NCBI GenBank assembly: GCA_021234155.1
Contig: JAJEKV010000027.1
Coordinates: 8,899,448 to 8,963,447 of the forward strand
Length of the DNA: 64,000 nucleotides
Source of the DNA: Isoetes taiwanensis
Lineage: Eukaryota > Streptophyta > Lycopodiopsida > Isoetales > Isoetaceae
Direction: 5' to 3'
Part shown: positions 38,201 to 51,862 of the stretch, one piece after another
Numbering within the stretch: the stretch's first letter is position 1
Layout: each line of letters opens with the position of its first letter
Position numbers and translations under genes: made by a program
The notes under the pieces: generated by a model
The model's database searches: none
Told to the model about the DNA's origin: nothing
Seen by the model: only the letters and a program-made list of their open reading frames with translations

Positions 38201-41200
38201 CAAAGCTTCAAGCGCATTAAAATTGGAAATGTGAGAAGGCGAGCTTGTGGCGGCATCCGTGAAAATAAGCGCCAGAACAAGAATCTGGTGGCCTTCGCTT
38301 GGTATCTCGACAAACAAGAACGCGTCCCACTTGTGGGTATGCTGCAATGCAGTGGCTTTTAAAGCGCTACGTGTTTGTCGATCTGTCGATAACCAACGAT
38401 TCATCATATGGGCGCCATGAATATCGCGATCCCGGAGAAATATTCAGCAATCGTAAGTATAGAGTTTGAGTATCCTACCGGGCGGCTTCGGGAAAAAGGA
38501 GCAGAAATGACGTGGAATAGGCGATGGGAAATTTGTTTAAAGGACACGATCACCTAATGCTGGAGTGGTGGGGAAGATCATCACCAATGAAAAAAAGAAA
38601 CTGAGTAAAAGAAAGGGCGTACGCCAAAATGCAGTATATACATAATTTTCCATAAGAGAATGTGGTCATATAGGCAATGGAGTTGGACATAACCCTTCAC
38701 CATGAAAGAGGCGCGATCACGGATATCGCTGAAACAACGAAACGCCCTGGGGGCGCCGGCGTGTATGCGCGTGCGGGAAAGCGGTGGTGGTGGAAACCGC
38801 GGCGGCTTGCGAAGGGTGATAGGACATCGTGGTTGGGCGGGTAAGCGGTAGGCATGGGCGAAAGTGGCGTAGGCGGCTTATCGAAAGCTTCAACATTGGG
38901 GATGCGATGTTAGCAACTCGGCTCAGATGGTAGACAGCAGCAGCATGCTCTGAGGTTTGGTAAACCTTGTGCATCGCATCATAATGTGAGCGTTCGGTGG
39001 CGAACACCCGCGCGGTTCAAGGCTGTTGCGCTCTCATTGCGATTATTCGCTCACTGGGCTAACTCTGTCTACGTTGTTCTTATTGTATCAGGGGCCAGGG
39101 TCATGATTGGGCGACCGGTGCCCTTCGGATTTGTCCCGGGGATTCACCTCTATTAGGTCTATGCCATGTATGGATTTCGCCTGGGTTGCTAAAAAACCCA
39201 TTGTAGCGGGTTCATGAAAAACCAGCACTGTATCGACTACATTGTGCGCCAAGGAATACAGCCCTTATCATATAATTACACCCCAAAACACTTTTACTTG
39301 ACAACCCCTTCATGCGATATCTCTATTTTTTAGATATATGTATATATTATATAGTCATATCATTATCCGGTCACACAACAGATGCTCACCAAAGGTAGCT
39401 GGCGGGATGGCACATAGTATGAATACAGATCAAACAACGCACCGCTCCCTTTGTGTCAAACGGCATTCAACTATAAAAACCTTATATTTTTTCTTGCGTA
39501 TCACCATTCAGAAGGAAAAACCATTGCGGTTTTACTCATACCACCCATAATTCGATGGGCTACAGGTTTCGCCCAGTAGTATGGCATCTGCGGTCACGCC
39601 GACGTTCTGAATTTGAAGTATTCGCATATATTTGACTGGGTCATAACACCATAGCTAAGGACAATGTGGGCGAGCCTCGTAGCTAAAGGACCATTATTAG
39701 CAGCTCCAAGGGTGCTCCACTTTGGAGAGCCAGGCGCCATATTATGTCTCATTGCGCTCTTGTTGCTCCTAGGCGGGCATGTTCATCTCACTTTACCCGG
39801 GTGTTCTTCACTGGGGGCTGCCCCTTTGATTGCGGTGGCCCCGGTTGCCGGTGGGAAGGTAGGTGGCGACTGGCATCCATTACCTTATGTACTCTGTGTA
39901 GTTAGACCTAAGCTCTTGTGGGAGCATGTCTTGCCTTGTCAGCTCTTTTTAATCATAGGATCTTCATGAGCCCCTTTGCATGTGACCTTTACTGCATCTC
40001 ATTTGGCGTTTAAAACATCCAGAGCAATATGCTGTATAATAAGACATGTTGAAGCTTCTCTTGATCTCTTTGTTTCCCGGAAGATCCTCGAGGGCCCTGA
40101 GTGGTCTGAATAGGTATTGATTCATCTGATTTATGCTTAATTCGTAAACGAAAGCTGATGACATAACTTGGTGTACCAGTGGAGAAGCAAGCAGCATCTT
40201 TCTCCCTACCTCAAACAAACGAATTATCTGCTTGAACTGCAAAACATTATTGCTTCATCCAAAGTCTTGGAATCCTCCATGCTTACCAAAATGTCCTTCA
40301 TTTCATAGAAGCCCATTGAAACAATCTCGAAGAACATCACATCCCTAGTATCTATATAGCAATTTGGGGCAGGAATTACGATGTATATTATTGGTAAGGT
40401 TGAGGGCTGCACGAGATGCTGGAGTTTTTAGCAACAATATGTCTTTGCAGGCTATCATGAAAATATGCGCGACTCTGCGATTAAAGCACAAAGTCCTATG
40501 ACTTTAGAATAACTTTCTTCAAATCAGGTTGAGAGGAACATATTGGTCTGTGAGAAGAAAATCGACTAAATTCCAACAGCATGATTAGAAGGATACCTAA
40601 CAAGGGATGGAGATCATCCCGGAAGCAGGATCTACTTCAAAAACCTATGAAGCTTGGACTGAGTGCCTTCAAACTTCTATAGCAAGCTGATCTTAGGCTG
40701 ATAGACATCACTCTAGCTTCAGAGTTGACTAGTGAGAAGCTGCCTCACGTTTCTTGAACTCCTTATCTAGTACAGCTGCTACTTGCACAATTTCTTTGAA
40801 CCCTCTTGTAGCAGGATGAGATTTCTCATAGGGACAAGCCACCAAATATAGACAAAAAAAAATATACTTGATTTCAGGCGAATGTCTGAACTAGTAAGGA
40901 GATTGATTTAAATTGTCATGAACCTCACAATGTATGAGAGAAATATATATCTAAGAAATATGTAAAGGAATATCTGGAACACTGAAATACTTGATAGATG
41001 GGAGTAGAGATATAGGACTTGGGGGCTAGAGCTCAAGACCACGTTAATTTGGAGGGTTGACAAGGAATAAGACTCCTATTTATATACCTAGACCAATAGT
41101 AGTAATTCATGATGTACCGTGTTAATGGATACGGAATTTTGTCAAATTATCGATATTGATTCCGCGTATTTACTCACACGGTATCGTGTATGCTTGTGTA

Positions 41201-44200
41201 TTATTTATACGGTATCGTAGCTTATCACGATGTACATTATAAATATCTGAGCCATTACTAAAGGTATACCATGGTAGTCTGCTTGTAACCTGGGGTTGAC
41301 CGCAAAGGGATTATTACTTCCCATGCTAATTCTCTTTATTTTTGGAGTGCTTTGGTTGCGTGCCAAAGAGGCCCGGCCTGTTACTGTCCCCTTCCCTCTT
41401 AGTCTTGCCAACCCCCTCCCCTGCGGGATACCCTCCTGCGTCTTATTCCACTTGCCACTTGTTAGTCGACTTGGTGAATCGCGAAAAGGAATTTGAAAGG
41501 AAGGGAGCCGGTAGGCATTGAATGCAAATTTATTTGGAAAGAGCGGCGATTGAATACAAACTAGATGAGGGTGTCAAGCTTTCTAAATTTTTGCATTGCT
41601 GCTTCTCTCGGCTCCTCAAAATTTGCATCTATATTCTCACCCTTTTCCATTTGGAGGCCTCACAGAGCTGGTTTGGGCGTTAGGTACTAAAAAGCTCCTC
41701 CACGATCAATAATTTGAAATCTGCAGTAAATCTTGACATTATATTTTCTTTTGTTTGAAACATTTTCTTCTTGAATTACTCGGTGTTTTAGGAAGAGCGT
41801 CTCTCTCGAGCATCTTACCAGGCAGGCAATTATATATACAACATGTTTGGGCTGGTGGTTCTTTATTTAAAATAAAGATGATATATGTAGTTTTTCCTCA
41901 GGTCCAAGACTTTTTAGTTCGGGTCTTTATTGCTTAAGACTCATCTCTCAGTTAGAAAATCGTTACTTTGAAGTTTGGAAATTAGCGTTTTGCATGGGAC
42001 GAACAAATTGAGATGGGTATAGGAATTTGTTTGATGCAGTTACATGCAGTGGTACTCTGCTCTTCACATGCTCTCTATAAGAGAGCGCCCGGCCTTCTCG
42101 TGAGAATGAAGCTTCACATGAGACCTTCGCCAAAGTAGAAACTTTATCATGGAAACTGGTACACGACTGTTTTCCATCTTACAGCCAGGAAAGTTATAGG
42201 AGTGTTATAGAAATTGCTTTTCAAGATTCTATGAAATAAGCCCACAAGAAGTTGCAAGTCTTTTAGAATCATGTAGGAATAGGAATGGTATTATCATTGA
42301 TAGATTAGCACTGGAGGCTAGAATAGTGCTTTAATTTTTGTTGGAAGACTTTTGAACCACCTACAAAGAGCTTTCTTTAGGGCCTATATATATGCTTCCA
42401 TTACTCTCCAAAACATTTTGTCACTCCCAACCAGGCTTAGTAAATCACGACATATTCGCACCCACCCGCAGGTTTATGCATAACTTTTGTAAATGCAGGC
42501 GGATCTCTTCTCCTTTAGGAACAATCTTTTTGTATGTTTTTCAAAGGTGCTATCATAGTTATAAAATTATCCAAGCACCAATTTCCAACATACTAAGCTT
42601 TGTCTTTGTATACACTCTTCTCTTCACTAAGCGGTTAGTGCTTGCTCCAATTCTAACATGTAACTCTTTCGCCCATTATCCAAACCCCATGGCGCTATAA
42701 TTTTCGCGTGCATCTTCAAATCAATTGCTGGGGATTGCATCCGTTGGAGTCGGTAGAGTCGGTTGGGGATTATGATGACTGACATGTGGCATATCAAGGG
42801 CTGCGTTCCACACATTTCTCTAAACTTACACAAAATTGTTAGGCATGCCATTCTCCATCTCCTTCTACAACGTCACCATCTGCGAAGTTCTGATTTAGAA
42901 GATTATTTGGTCAGTAAACAAAGTAGAAAGAATCCATTATGTCTCTTCTTTAAAATTGTTTTTGGAGTCTGGAGGATTTTGTTTGGAGTGCGATCCAATA
43001 TACCGTCTTGTGTGCACAATAAGCATCTTCACATTTCTTCTGCAATAAGCTGAAGTAGAGAATGAGCGGCGGCAATCGGATCCATTTTGCATTAAATCTT
43101 TTATGTTGAATTTTTAAAGCAAATAAGTCTTTTTATATTTATCTTGGGAAGCAAATGGCATTTGCTTTGCATTGATTATGACATGAAATGATTGTTCTTA
43201 CTTATTCAATATCGAGTAGATAGTCAAGTTTAATAACTGTAACCAAGCATAACCAAGAGGCATTGTGAGCTGGTGATTTGGACACTAAGGTAGTTGATAA
43301 TTTGTTTTGTTTGTGTTTTCATGTTGGAAGAATTATCAATAGGGATTTAGGTAGAATGTCCTAGCTATGCTTTCCATGTGTAGTCGGAAAGATTAGAAAC
43401 TTACAAGGCAATAGTGATGCCGAGCAATGGAAGGCATCTTTCTACAAAGAGGTAAACCCATCTACCGCCATTTCTTGGAATTTCTACGGTATTGGGTATC
43501 ACAATATCCGCAGTTATTCTTTTGCATGGCAGAGTGGTTCGGAGAGCTCCTTCAACTTTATGGCATAGCTATAACTATTAGTCTCGATGTATTCTCATAT
43601 ATGAAGAGTTTTGTCTTTGATTTCTTGGTGCTATAATATATTTGTAGGAGGTACTGCTAATTATTGCGTCCCGAGGATCCCCAAATGCCTATATTTGGCT
43701 TACAGGACTATATATAATTCTGTAAAGATAGGAAGAAAAGAATAATGCATGATCTCTTTGAGAGGCTCCTATGATAGTAAATACTTTCTTTTAGAATTTA
43801 GGCAACATATTAAGCATTAATTTAATGAGATAGCTTTTGGGTTCACCTTGAATCCGCAGGCTAGGAGTATTCCTACATAGCGGCTTACAGATGGCGTCTT
43901 ACCATTTCCACAGAATTATCCATTTGTGGGTTTTGATCTGTTCCATATATTCCTCATCCCAAGAAAATTCTTCTGCAAGATGATGCTTACGTCATCCAAT
44001 AGTAGTTTGCATTTTAATAGATATTAAATTTTATATGTAAGGCATGGAGTTCGATAGCGCGGTAAGGAGGTGTACAGGAATGCAAATTTTTAATGCATTT
44101 TAATAAATCATATCATTTTACGCTAAAGATGTCCTCAGGGTTTCATTGATGGGTTTGTTATGAGAGATGTGAGGGGTTAAGAAGATGAGATAACATTGTA

Positions 44201-47200
44201 TTGATGCGATGCATAAGGTTATGATTCTAATAAAAGCTCTTCTCTATGTAGTATAATTCTATGTCTGAGTTGTAATGGGTCTATTCAATCATTTATTGTC
44301 AATATTTCATTACATGGGATATATTGCCATTTCTACTACTCTTATCAGCGTGAATAATTATATGTGTTATTTATTTATCTTTCCATCATTGTTGTTGCGG
44401 AATAGAGTTTAAGTTGCTTTGAGTAGGCACTTGTTTGGTTTTGTCACCAGGCGATTATCACCATATTCTTTTCATCTTCTAGGCTTGAACGTAATCAAAG
44501 CATTGACATTGGTAGAAATGACTCCATGGCTTTTATGTGCCGACTATTTGCATACATTTTTGTTGGTACTATCTTATATAGATTTTGGATTTAACGTGCG
44601 GAGCAAGATGTTATTAAATAACTGACGGGTCTAGATTTAGGATAGTGTTTTAGGTGTTGTTTTGGCGTGTCTTTCCTTCTCACACAGTGACAGCCTACAG
44701 CTGTGCATTGTATTTTAGACTAGAAGCCATGTATCGCTGAATTCAATGCATGTCACATCCCGTACATTTTGATTTAATGCTTATTTGTTCACATTGTTAT
44801 CTTGGTTATTTTCTCCCTGGTTTTGCTACTGATCCCAGGCTGAAGGTTTCGGAGTTTGACAACCATTTTCACCACATTTTAATGCAACATTAGGCATATG
44901 TGGAAACTACCGAAACAGAAAACTACGATAGGCCTAGAATGGAGAAAACTCGATTCTACAAGATATTATTTGGTTGGTTTGATTGACAAAGATTGATCAT
45001 CTTAGGTGAGAGGAATTATGCAGTTATTGCCGCAACATTACTTGGAACAAATTTCTTGTACCATAGAGTTGAACGCAATTCTTTGTTGTTTTACAAATTT
45101 CAGGAATTTATTTAATGTTAAATTCAACAATAGAGGTCTGTGAGTGGGCCGGTCTGACATAAAGAGTTGGGGAACATTCACATAAATTTAATTATTTATC
45201 CATGTGTATGTTGATGCACTGAGAGATTATGAATTAGCGACAGCAAACATTTGGAGCATTTTGGTTGCATGTGTCATTTGAAAAAGCGGCTATTCCACGA
45301 GCAGGATTATTAGCCAAGAAGCCTATTATCATATTTAAATGTTAGCACCATGTCCATAAAGAAATTATTGCTATACATTTTGTATGTGGTTAGAAGTATT
45401 TTCTGGTCCAATCCGCAGTTGAATTCGCTTTATTCGGTTTCCCTCTAGATTTGAAAGGTTTAGGAATCTTGGGTTCATTTGAGGTGATCTGTCTGACATA
45501 CAAATGAAACTGACAAACAAACGTCTACTCACATATAGATTCCACTTCTTTATGTTCCCCGAAATGATTCGGTGGATACTTCTCCAATTAGATTTCCTGA
45601 TTTGCGTCTATTACATCTTTATTTTTCCTTGCATTGCCTTCTAAATCATGGTGGAGTTCAAAGGTTCCCACGGCAATAATAAGTGGGGTCTTTAGTACAG
45701 AAATTTACTCTCTTTATTTTGAACATAGCTAGATGAAAACTTTACAAAGTCCATTATATGGAGATTATTGTATTTGTTTATTCTATATATGAACAATATA
45801 TGGCGTGGAGGTTACTTGTATTTTATGCAGCGCTTTTCTTCTGGGTTTGCTATGATTTTTGTGGTGTATTTCAATTGATGTATATCTGCGTGCACGCTAG
45901 AGGCAGCATATACCACGGATAGTGATTTTCATATTTTTTCTTCAATGGTGGGTACCATACTCTTTTTTTTAGCGGTGGTATATTAGTGGTCCCCATAGCT
46001 ACAGACCTCAGGGTCTGGTGCAGGGTTAAATTTTACAACATCAAACTGCGGATGTTCAAGCTAATTTGGGCAAACATAGATGGGGCACGGGCGTGCTCAC
46101 GTGTTTCATTATGTTAAAAATGGAGGCGGTGTCATAACTTGAAGGCGAGGAAGCGGTGATCTTGTTTGAATGGGAACATGGTGGTGAATCGGTGATCTTA
46201 TTTCAAGGGATCTAAAGTGATCACGGGATTCGTTTGGTTATAAAATTTTAGATTGGGGTTGAAGAGGCCTTGTGTGCGAGGCCGAGTTCCAGGGCAAAGT
46301 TAGCAGAATCACGGAGTTGATTGTTGTCAGGTCAGGGACTGGTTGCATCCCGGTTCCACGCATTTCTTGAAATTAGCTTGATAAGACTGACTTCTCTTAC
46401 ATTATCTTGAGGGTTTTGCTCAAACCGGAGGATTCATAGAGTTGCACTGAGGCAGGATTAGGATTAACTGTGTGAATATACATCTCATATTTTCTCATCT
46501 ATGCTTTTCTCATGCTACAGATGTTCATAGGCAGAGACATACTAGGATATTTGTGGTTATGTAAAATTAGAAACATAGTATCCCTCTGAGATGAATGAGC
46601 GGATATTAGAGTAGAGAGCCCGGGTTATTATTTTTGGGTTTGTAGCTTTTGTAACCTTGTCTACACATCGTGTAGGAATCCAAGCGGCTGTGAGATGCAG
46701 TATTAAGGCTCACGGATATGCGGATGGCGTCTGGAAAGAATCGAAAATGGGCTAAACTTGAGGAGTATTCAAGCACGCGCCTTCCCGGTCAAACGATTCT
46801 TGTAACGTATTTGAATACTTTTCTTAAGCGTAACCCGTGCAGCATTATGACTTAGCGGAACTTGGGTCTTCCCCGCCCACGAGGAATGTTTTTATGGTGG
46901 AGATCGTATGCTGGTTTGGCTCTGAAGAGAATAAAACCCTTTCGAAGAAGAATATGATGTGGTCGTTTTCCACCCAATTACGCACATGGGCCGAACCAAT
47001 AACCAATTAGTGGGGGCGCATATAAAACAATACTGGAGTGACGGAGGTTTGGTATCGCAAAAGCCGGTTAAAGAGACTCTTTGCAGCTGTTATTATCTTA
47101 ATTGCTTGCTGGAGATGCTCACCTCAACACATCTGTGAGTTACGGGCAGCAGTACGTAATGACTTTATGATTTACCTAAATGGTTTAGGAAAGATGGGCA

Positions 47201-47591
47201 TTTGAGATAAAACCTACAAGCATATAGATACAAATTAAGATGATGGTATCAATTCACGGTTCCAAAATCTGAAGGAGGTGACCCATCACTCTCTTCTTGT
47301 TCACTTGCTCCAGCAGAGATGGTACATCTATGGAATGATGCAAAAACTTACTATGTGTCAAGTGGTTGTGTTGGTGAAAAGTGCAAAATATCATAGCAAT
47401 GGGGTGCTGAAAAGAATATGAAATTTATCCGAAACCTTAAATACGGATTGCCAATCACTCATCAGGCACGTTGCTTCCCATATATAGGGTACTTGTTTTG
47501 CGGAGCCTTGAAAATATACCATCCCCATCACTAAATTAGTGTATCCCCACCCTAAACCACTGGTGTGAAGAGTTTCAAGAGACCCTGGATT
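35226..47591. other. Anonymous 12 kb, no gene recognised
   Basis: Both strands were scanned in translation. Frames are short (about 100 codons at most) and carry no motif I can assign. Weak hints only: a minus-strand stretch at 39964-40412 has long broken frames including 'DTRDVMFFE', loosely like the end of a Copia integrase region, but no RT, RNase H or integrase core follows. GC-richer patches with many GCGG words lie at 35.9-36.7 and 38.7-39.2 kb. A hairpin agacctcagggtct at 46003-46016 resembles the RTE terminus core but has no supporting context. I cannot support any gene here. Confidence 0.35.
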
Positions 47592-48020
47592 AACACAAAC
47601 CATTAACACACAATTGTATTGTTATTAACCTAAACCATTGCATTTTGACACATTTAGAACAAAATCCCAGCAAACCCCTTTTGGTTGGATTGCATATTCT
47701 GCGGGGGTTCGGCGAATGACGAGCCTAAAAGATACAATACATGTACAAAATTAACACCATTAAATTTGTTCTCTCAAATCTCTTTCAAATTACACCAAAC
47801 ATATATGCCATATGCACAAAACTTGCGGCCGCCTTGCGAAAGGATGGCTAATATGCAGGTCGAGATCGCTTGGAATGAGGCAAATATACCCATCCCAGAA
47901 GGCGACTCTATAGTTGCGAGATGGCAGTGAATACACTGCCACGATGAGAACAGAGTTTTAATTTAGATGTGTCAAATGCAAGTAGTTTGTATTAATGTTA
48001 ATTGTGTTAATGGTTTGTGT
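47592..48020. mobile_element. Inverted-repeat DNA element (family member 2)
   Basis: The left end 'aacacaaaccattaacac' (47592-47609) is mirrored by the right end 'gtgttaatggtttgtgt' (48004-48020), and the next bases also show partial inverted similarity. Inside the left part, 'aaaccccttttggttggattgcatattc' (about 47675-47700) matches the arm of the element at 27356-27950. Unlike that copy, the inner arms are not complementary over a long stretch, so this is a more diverged or rearranged member. The ~430 bp are non-coding. Confidence 0.65.
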
Positions 48021-49484
48021 CATTTATAGTTTTAACCATATTGCTCTATATATTTGATACCCTTTTTGGATGTTATGAGAGAAATTGTACCATATATTTC
48101 CCTGTCACTTTAGTGTTGCTGTTTAGTTCTAGAAAAAATGTGCTTTGATAAGCTTCATGTTCATTTGTGGTTTTATGGAACTTGGATACCTTGGCATAAT
48201 TAGAAGGGGCGATGGTGAAGTGGGGTGGTTCTTGCGTGGTGCCAAAAAGGCTCACGGAGACTCCCCAGTGGGCTAGGCGATGAGTCCGTTTGGAGTGACT
48301 CACCTGGGTGGCAGGAAGACACTGCACTGAGTAGATTTAGGGTGAGTAAGTGAAGATGCTGGATGCGGGGGTGGCTGATGCGGCCGTATTCTCTAACTCT
48401 CACCATGCGGTGATCCTACGGAAGGGTGCCTCCCGACGCCTCATGAATGAAGTCGCAAGACCACAGGTAGGCTCAGGGAATTGTACCTGATGCAAATCTG
48501 GGAAGGCTATACCATGAAGCCATGGCGTGGAATGGAAGCCCATCTGCAAAGTGTGCAGGAGAAATGCATTGAACCTTCATGATGTTCTATACCCGGTAGC
48601 ATGAGTTATACCTCACGCATGCCGAGGCGGGCGATTAGTTATCCTCGAAGTGGAATGTCGAGGGGTAGAACGCTTACGGGTTTTGCTTTCATAGATTGGA
48701 AATTACATATTCTTACCTTGAGTATTTGGATGGATCACCACCCTTGCGTGGTGGATATTTATATATATTTGTCAACGTGGCTGTAACATGCATTCACTTG
48801 GCGACTTAGGAGTCCTTGAAGGCGTGGTATCAACACCTCGGTGTCGGCTACGCCGGGCATCTTTGGATAGTGGGACTGACGGAGGGCCCACGCTCATGGC
48901 GAATAGTAGCCATGGGAGGAAAAGTCCCTATGTATACGGTGAGGACCCGTATATATTGAGGCGTCACTATGCTTTATGACAGGTTTTGGTTTACGGATAC
49001 CATAGGTGCTTATGGGAAGTGTAACATAATACCTTCAAGGAATATAGATAGCTTAGTTGGCAGGTATGTGACTTGCAATTACGAAGACTACCCGAATCCG
49101 GGCCTTAATGCAACTATGATATTTTGGCAAGTGTGGCGACTATCTTTATATATGCACCGTAGCGGTACGTCCCCATCATGGCTTTCGGTGAGTATTGTTC
49201 CATCCAGGTCTCCGCACTTTGGCTCTGACTTCAAGGATACATTCGTGGGTCGCCAAGAGGATGGTGTGGTGGCTCTACATGTAGAAAGGTGGGCTATTCA
49301 ATACATCGGTTTTGCACTTTGGCTCCGACTCAGAAATTTCATTAGCCATCATAGAAGGGGATGGTGTGATGACCGCTGGTGTGCTCATATGTGCCGTCAT
49401 CATAGAAGGATGGTGATGACCATATGGGTAATTATACATATGGCAGAAGATAGTCATCACACGATGCAAATAGATAGTTGAACG
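48021..49484. other. Anonymous sequence; longest open frame judged spurious
   Basis: A 170-codon plus frame (48969-49481) is the longest uninterrupted one in this stretch, but it has no recognisable domain, an odd composition (many H, W and R) and short internal repeats ('catcatagaagg', 'actttggctc.gactc'). It overlaps the body expected downstream of the tRNA-like promoter on the opposite strand. I do not call a gene. Confidence 0.4.
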
Positions 49485-49550
49485 AGAGAAAGCTTGAACT
49501 CACAACCTTCTAGTTGCAAGTTACCACTTTTGCCAAGTGAACTACCAAAG
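49485..49550 (-). mobile_element. tRNA-like head, possible SINE
   Basis: On the minus strand 'ggtagttcacttggcaaaagtgg' resembles a tRNA D-arm with an A box (TAGTTCACTTGG). 'cttgcaac' resembles an anticodon loop, and 'aggttgtgagttcaagc' resembles the T-arm with a B box. The acceptor stem is not convincing, so this is more likely a tRNA-derived SINE head or tRNA relic than a working tRNA. The SINE body would extend toward lower coordinates, into 49.2-49.5 kb. Confidence 0.35.
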
Positions 49551-49660
49551 TTTCCTGTAAACTTTCTCACATTCTTTACTAGAATACTCCAAAGCCTGCA
49601 TGCCATGCATGACACTACCATTCCAGTTCAACTCTAGTCTTGAGCCTTCTAGCTCAAGCA

Positions 49661-49678
49661 CCCCCCCCCCTCCCCCCC
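49661..49678. repeat. Poly-C tract
   Basis: Ten C, one T and seven C in a row, followed by g and a T run. It is G-quadruplex/i-motif prone, and its length may be unreliable in sequencing. Confidence 0.9.
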
Positions 49679-51381
49679 GTTTTTTTAATTGAAGGACTTG
49701 AGTCACTTATTCATTGCACACATCTCTAGTATAATACATCTCTAGTACATATATGTACCACATGTAGTCAATCCGAATGCACTCCAGGTCGCGATATCTT
49801 ATGCAAGGAGCTATGCCATGTGATTATATATTACATATGGACAATCTCAAACTTATGACCTCAGGGCAATGCATTTTAGTCCTCATTAGTAGACTGATGT
49901 TGGTCATACTTGAACCTGTGAACTCGGATGTGATGGATTTAAGAGTCCATGAGTAGCAATGCCTTTCTGTCCTAATGAAATCAACGACGATTGTATTCTT
50001 CATATCTTGTTATTGGCTATACATATTTCCCTTATTTTTGCATAAGTACATGACAATAGCCTTAATTTTGACGAACTTGCATATTTGAAAAGATGCGGCA
50101 AAGAGGCGGGTTCTTCTGCAACCATTCTATGGGTCTCAGTATTGTCGCCATGGCACCTCATTGTAATTAAGCTTGATGGTGTGCGTCTCGATATTTGCTT
50201 CTTTAGATCATTTCTTGCATCTAATTTGCTCTTCCTCTTCTTCTACTTTGCCAACAAATCCCTACTTACATCAATGTCAAAAGAATCCTGTCATTATCTC
50301 TTAGGTCTACTTGAGACGCTTGGTACACATCTGCTACCTGCACGGATTCTGTTGGATCATTTAATTTTTATCACGCTACTAATTATTGCGACCAGAAATC
50401 TAAGCTCTCCCCAATTCGAGGAACTGAAAGCAGAAAAACTCCATCAAAATTTTTGTAACCACAAGAAGAAAGGTAATCATGTGTAAAATGAAATAGAACA
50501 GAAGAGGTGTAATCTAACCTAAAACAAATTTATATCTAGATTAGTCAACATTTAATGTTTTGAATATAGTGACCCGATGTAGAGCATTTGAATCGAGAGA
50601 ATCGCGGAAATTTCTGATATGAACGCGATGCACAAAATGATGCTCGTGCATGGCATCTTGTATAATAATCCACACATTCACCATCTTGATAGTGTCAATA
50701 TTAGATGCTCATGGACACAGCAAATACTTCTTGCCCGGAAAATGTAATAAAGGTCATAGTAGGGATATATAAGTTATCCCTGTTTGACGAATGTTATAAA
50801 TCTTAGTGTTTATGCGTAGCTTGAACTACCATATATGCCAGAAACAATCAACTTCAGAGTCAAATTTCAAATATTTTTTTTACACGATAAGCAAAGTGAC
50901 AGTTCTCTCTACTTTCACTAGTGCTTGTGTCCCATCAGCTTTAGGAATATTAGAATTATCAAGTATACCTTAGAAACCCAGTTGGTTCCTTCATACAAAT
51001 ATCTTATATAGGGGTTGAGCAATGGTTCAGATATTGCTGAATCAGTGAAACTCAATCTGGTAGGAGAAGTCATGTAGGATGGGAAAGGGGACCGCGCACT
51101 GTGAATGCCTCCAGCAATAAACATGACAATTTCCAGAGAGCTTGAGATCTATCTATTTTTATCAATTGTGGCAAATATTTTGTAGAGGGTCAATTTTAGA
51201 TAAAAAAAAGGTAGTTTATACTCGAAAAGGAACAAAAATAGCACGACTTTAAAGGTTAAAAAGTAAAAAATAAAATAAAAAGAGAAAGCAACGGACCGCT
51301 TTGGACGGCTGCGATGCATCGCATGCTTCAGCCCCAGCCGTCAATTTTCCAAGAGTCACGTATTGCGTACGCCAGAGGCCC
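49679..51381. other. Upstream intergenic region of the WI12-family gene
   Basis: No gene is recognised. The 133-codon plus frame at 50085-50486 is leucine- and phenylalanine-rich and has no motif I know. Just upstream of the TATA box (about 51290-51380) the sequence becomes GC-richer and contains 'gagtcacgtatt' and 'gcgtacgcc', so ACGT-core elements of the kind bound by plant bZIP factors are present. This is only suggestive. Confidence 0.4.
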
Positions 51382-51389
51382 ATAAAAGG
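51382..51389 (+). promoter_or_regulatory. TATA box of the WI12-family gene
   Basis: 'ataaaagg' within 'cccataaaagggg' lies about 75 bases upstream of the proposed 5'-UTR splice donor. Transcription would start near 51410-51420 if the usual ~30 base spacing holds. Confidence 0.5.
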
Positions 51390-51458
51390 GGAGAGCCTTT
51401 CTGTCCGAAAAGCTCCAATTCTTCGGTTCGTCCCTGTTCGTCGGAATTCGATTCATAG

Positions 51459-51826
51459 GTTTGGCTTTCTTTCATCGTTCATGCAACGCTTTCTGTAATT
51501 CTTGTACAATTTCTGGTGTACTTGCTTTCGTTTCATCCGTCTATATGTTTCTTCTCTTGCTTTGATTGCTGTCTTAATACTTATTTTTCCTCGAGTTGCC
51601 GTGGCCTTAAATTGACAAAGAAATTGAAAATTTTCGTCACAAATTTTCTCAGAAACTGCATCTTCAGCAGTTTACTAGAGCATTTCCGATCTTTTTCCCG
51701 TTTTTCAAGTGCAAGAAAGTGCTGCCTGCCCTAGTATTCTTGAAAGATCATATTTTTGCTTTAATATTCTTCAAAAATTACATTCTTGATCCGATTTTAA
51801 GACATGCGGAATGTTTCGCATTGCAG
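51459..51826 (+). other. Likely 5'-UTR intron of the WI12-family gene
   Basis: The donor candidate 'atag|gtttgg' at 51459 and the acceptor 'tttcgcattgcag|g' ending at 51826 enclose 368 bases that are T-rich, as plant introns are. The acceptor has a good pyrimidine-containing tract and a consensus GCAG. A second AG at 51834-51835 could also be used. RNA evidence is needed to confirm it. Confidence 0.5.
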
Positions 51827-51862
51827 GTTTTACAGGAACACTCTACATAAACCAAGATTTGT

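Noticed and set aside
39664-39969. 101-codon hydrophobic plus frame
   Set aside because: Leu/Ala/Val-rich from local GC-richer sequence. No family resemblance, splice context or conserved neighbour.
39964-40412. Possible Copia polyprotein fragment on the minus strand (DTRDVMFFE)
   Set aside because: A single loose phrase only. No integrase core, RT or RNase H motifs are found on either side.
45993-46025. Hairpin agacctcagggtct resembling the RTE 3' terminus
   Set aside because: It lacks the flanking 'gtggac..taaaa' block and any simple-repeat tail; 14 bp palindromes of this kind arise by chance.
48969-49481. 170-codon open frame
   Set aside because: No recognisable domain, unusual H/W/R-rich composition, short internal repeats, and no promoter or splice context. 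It is likely a chance frame.
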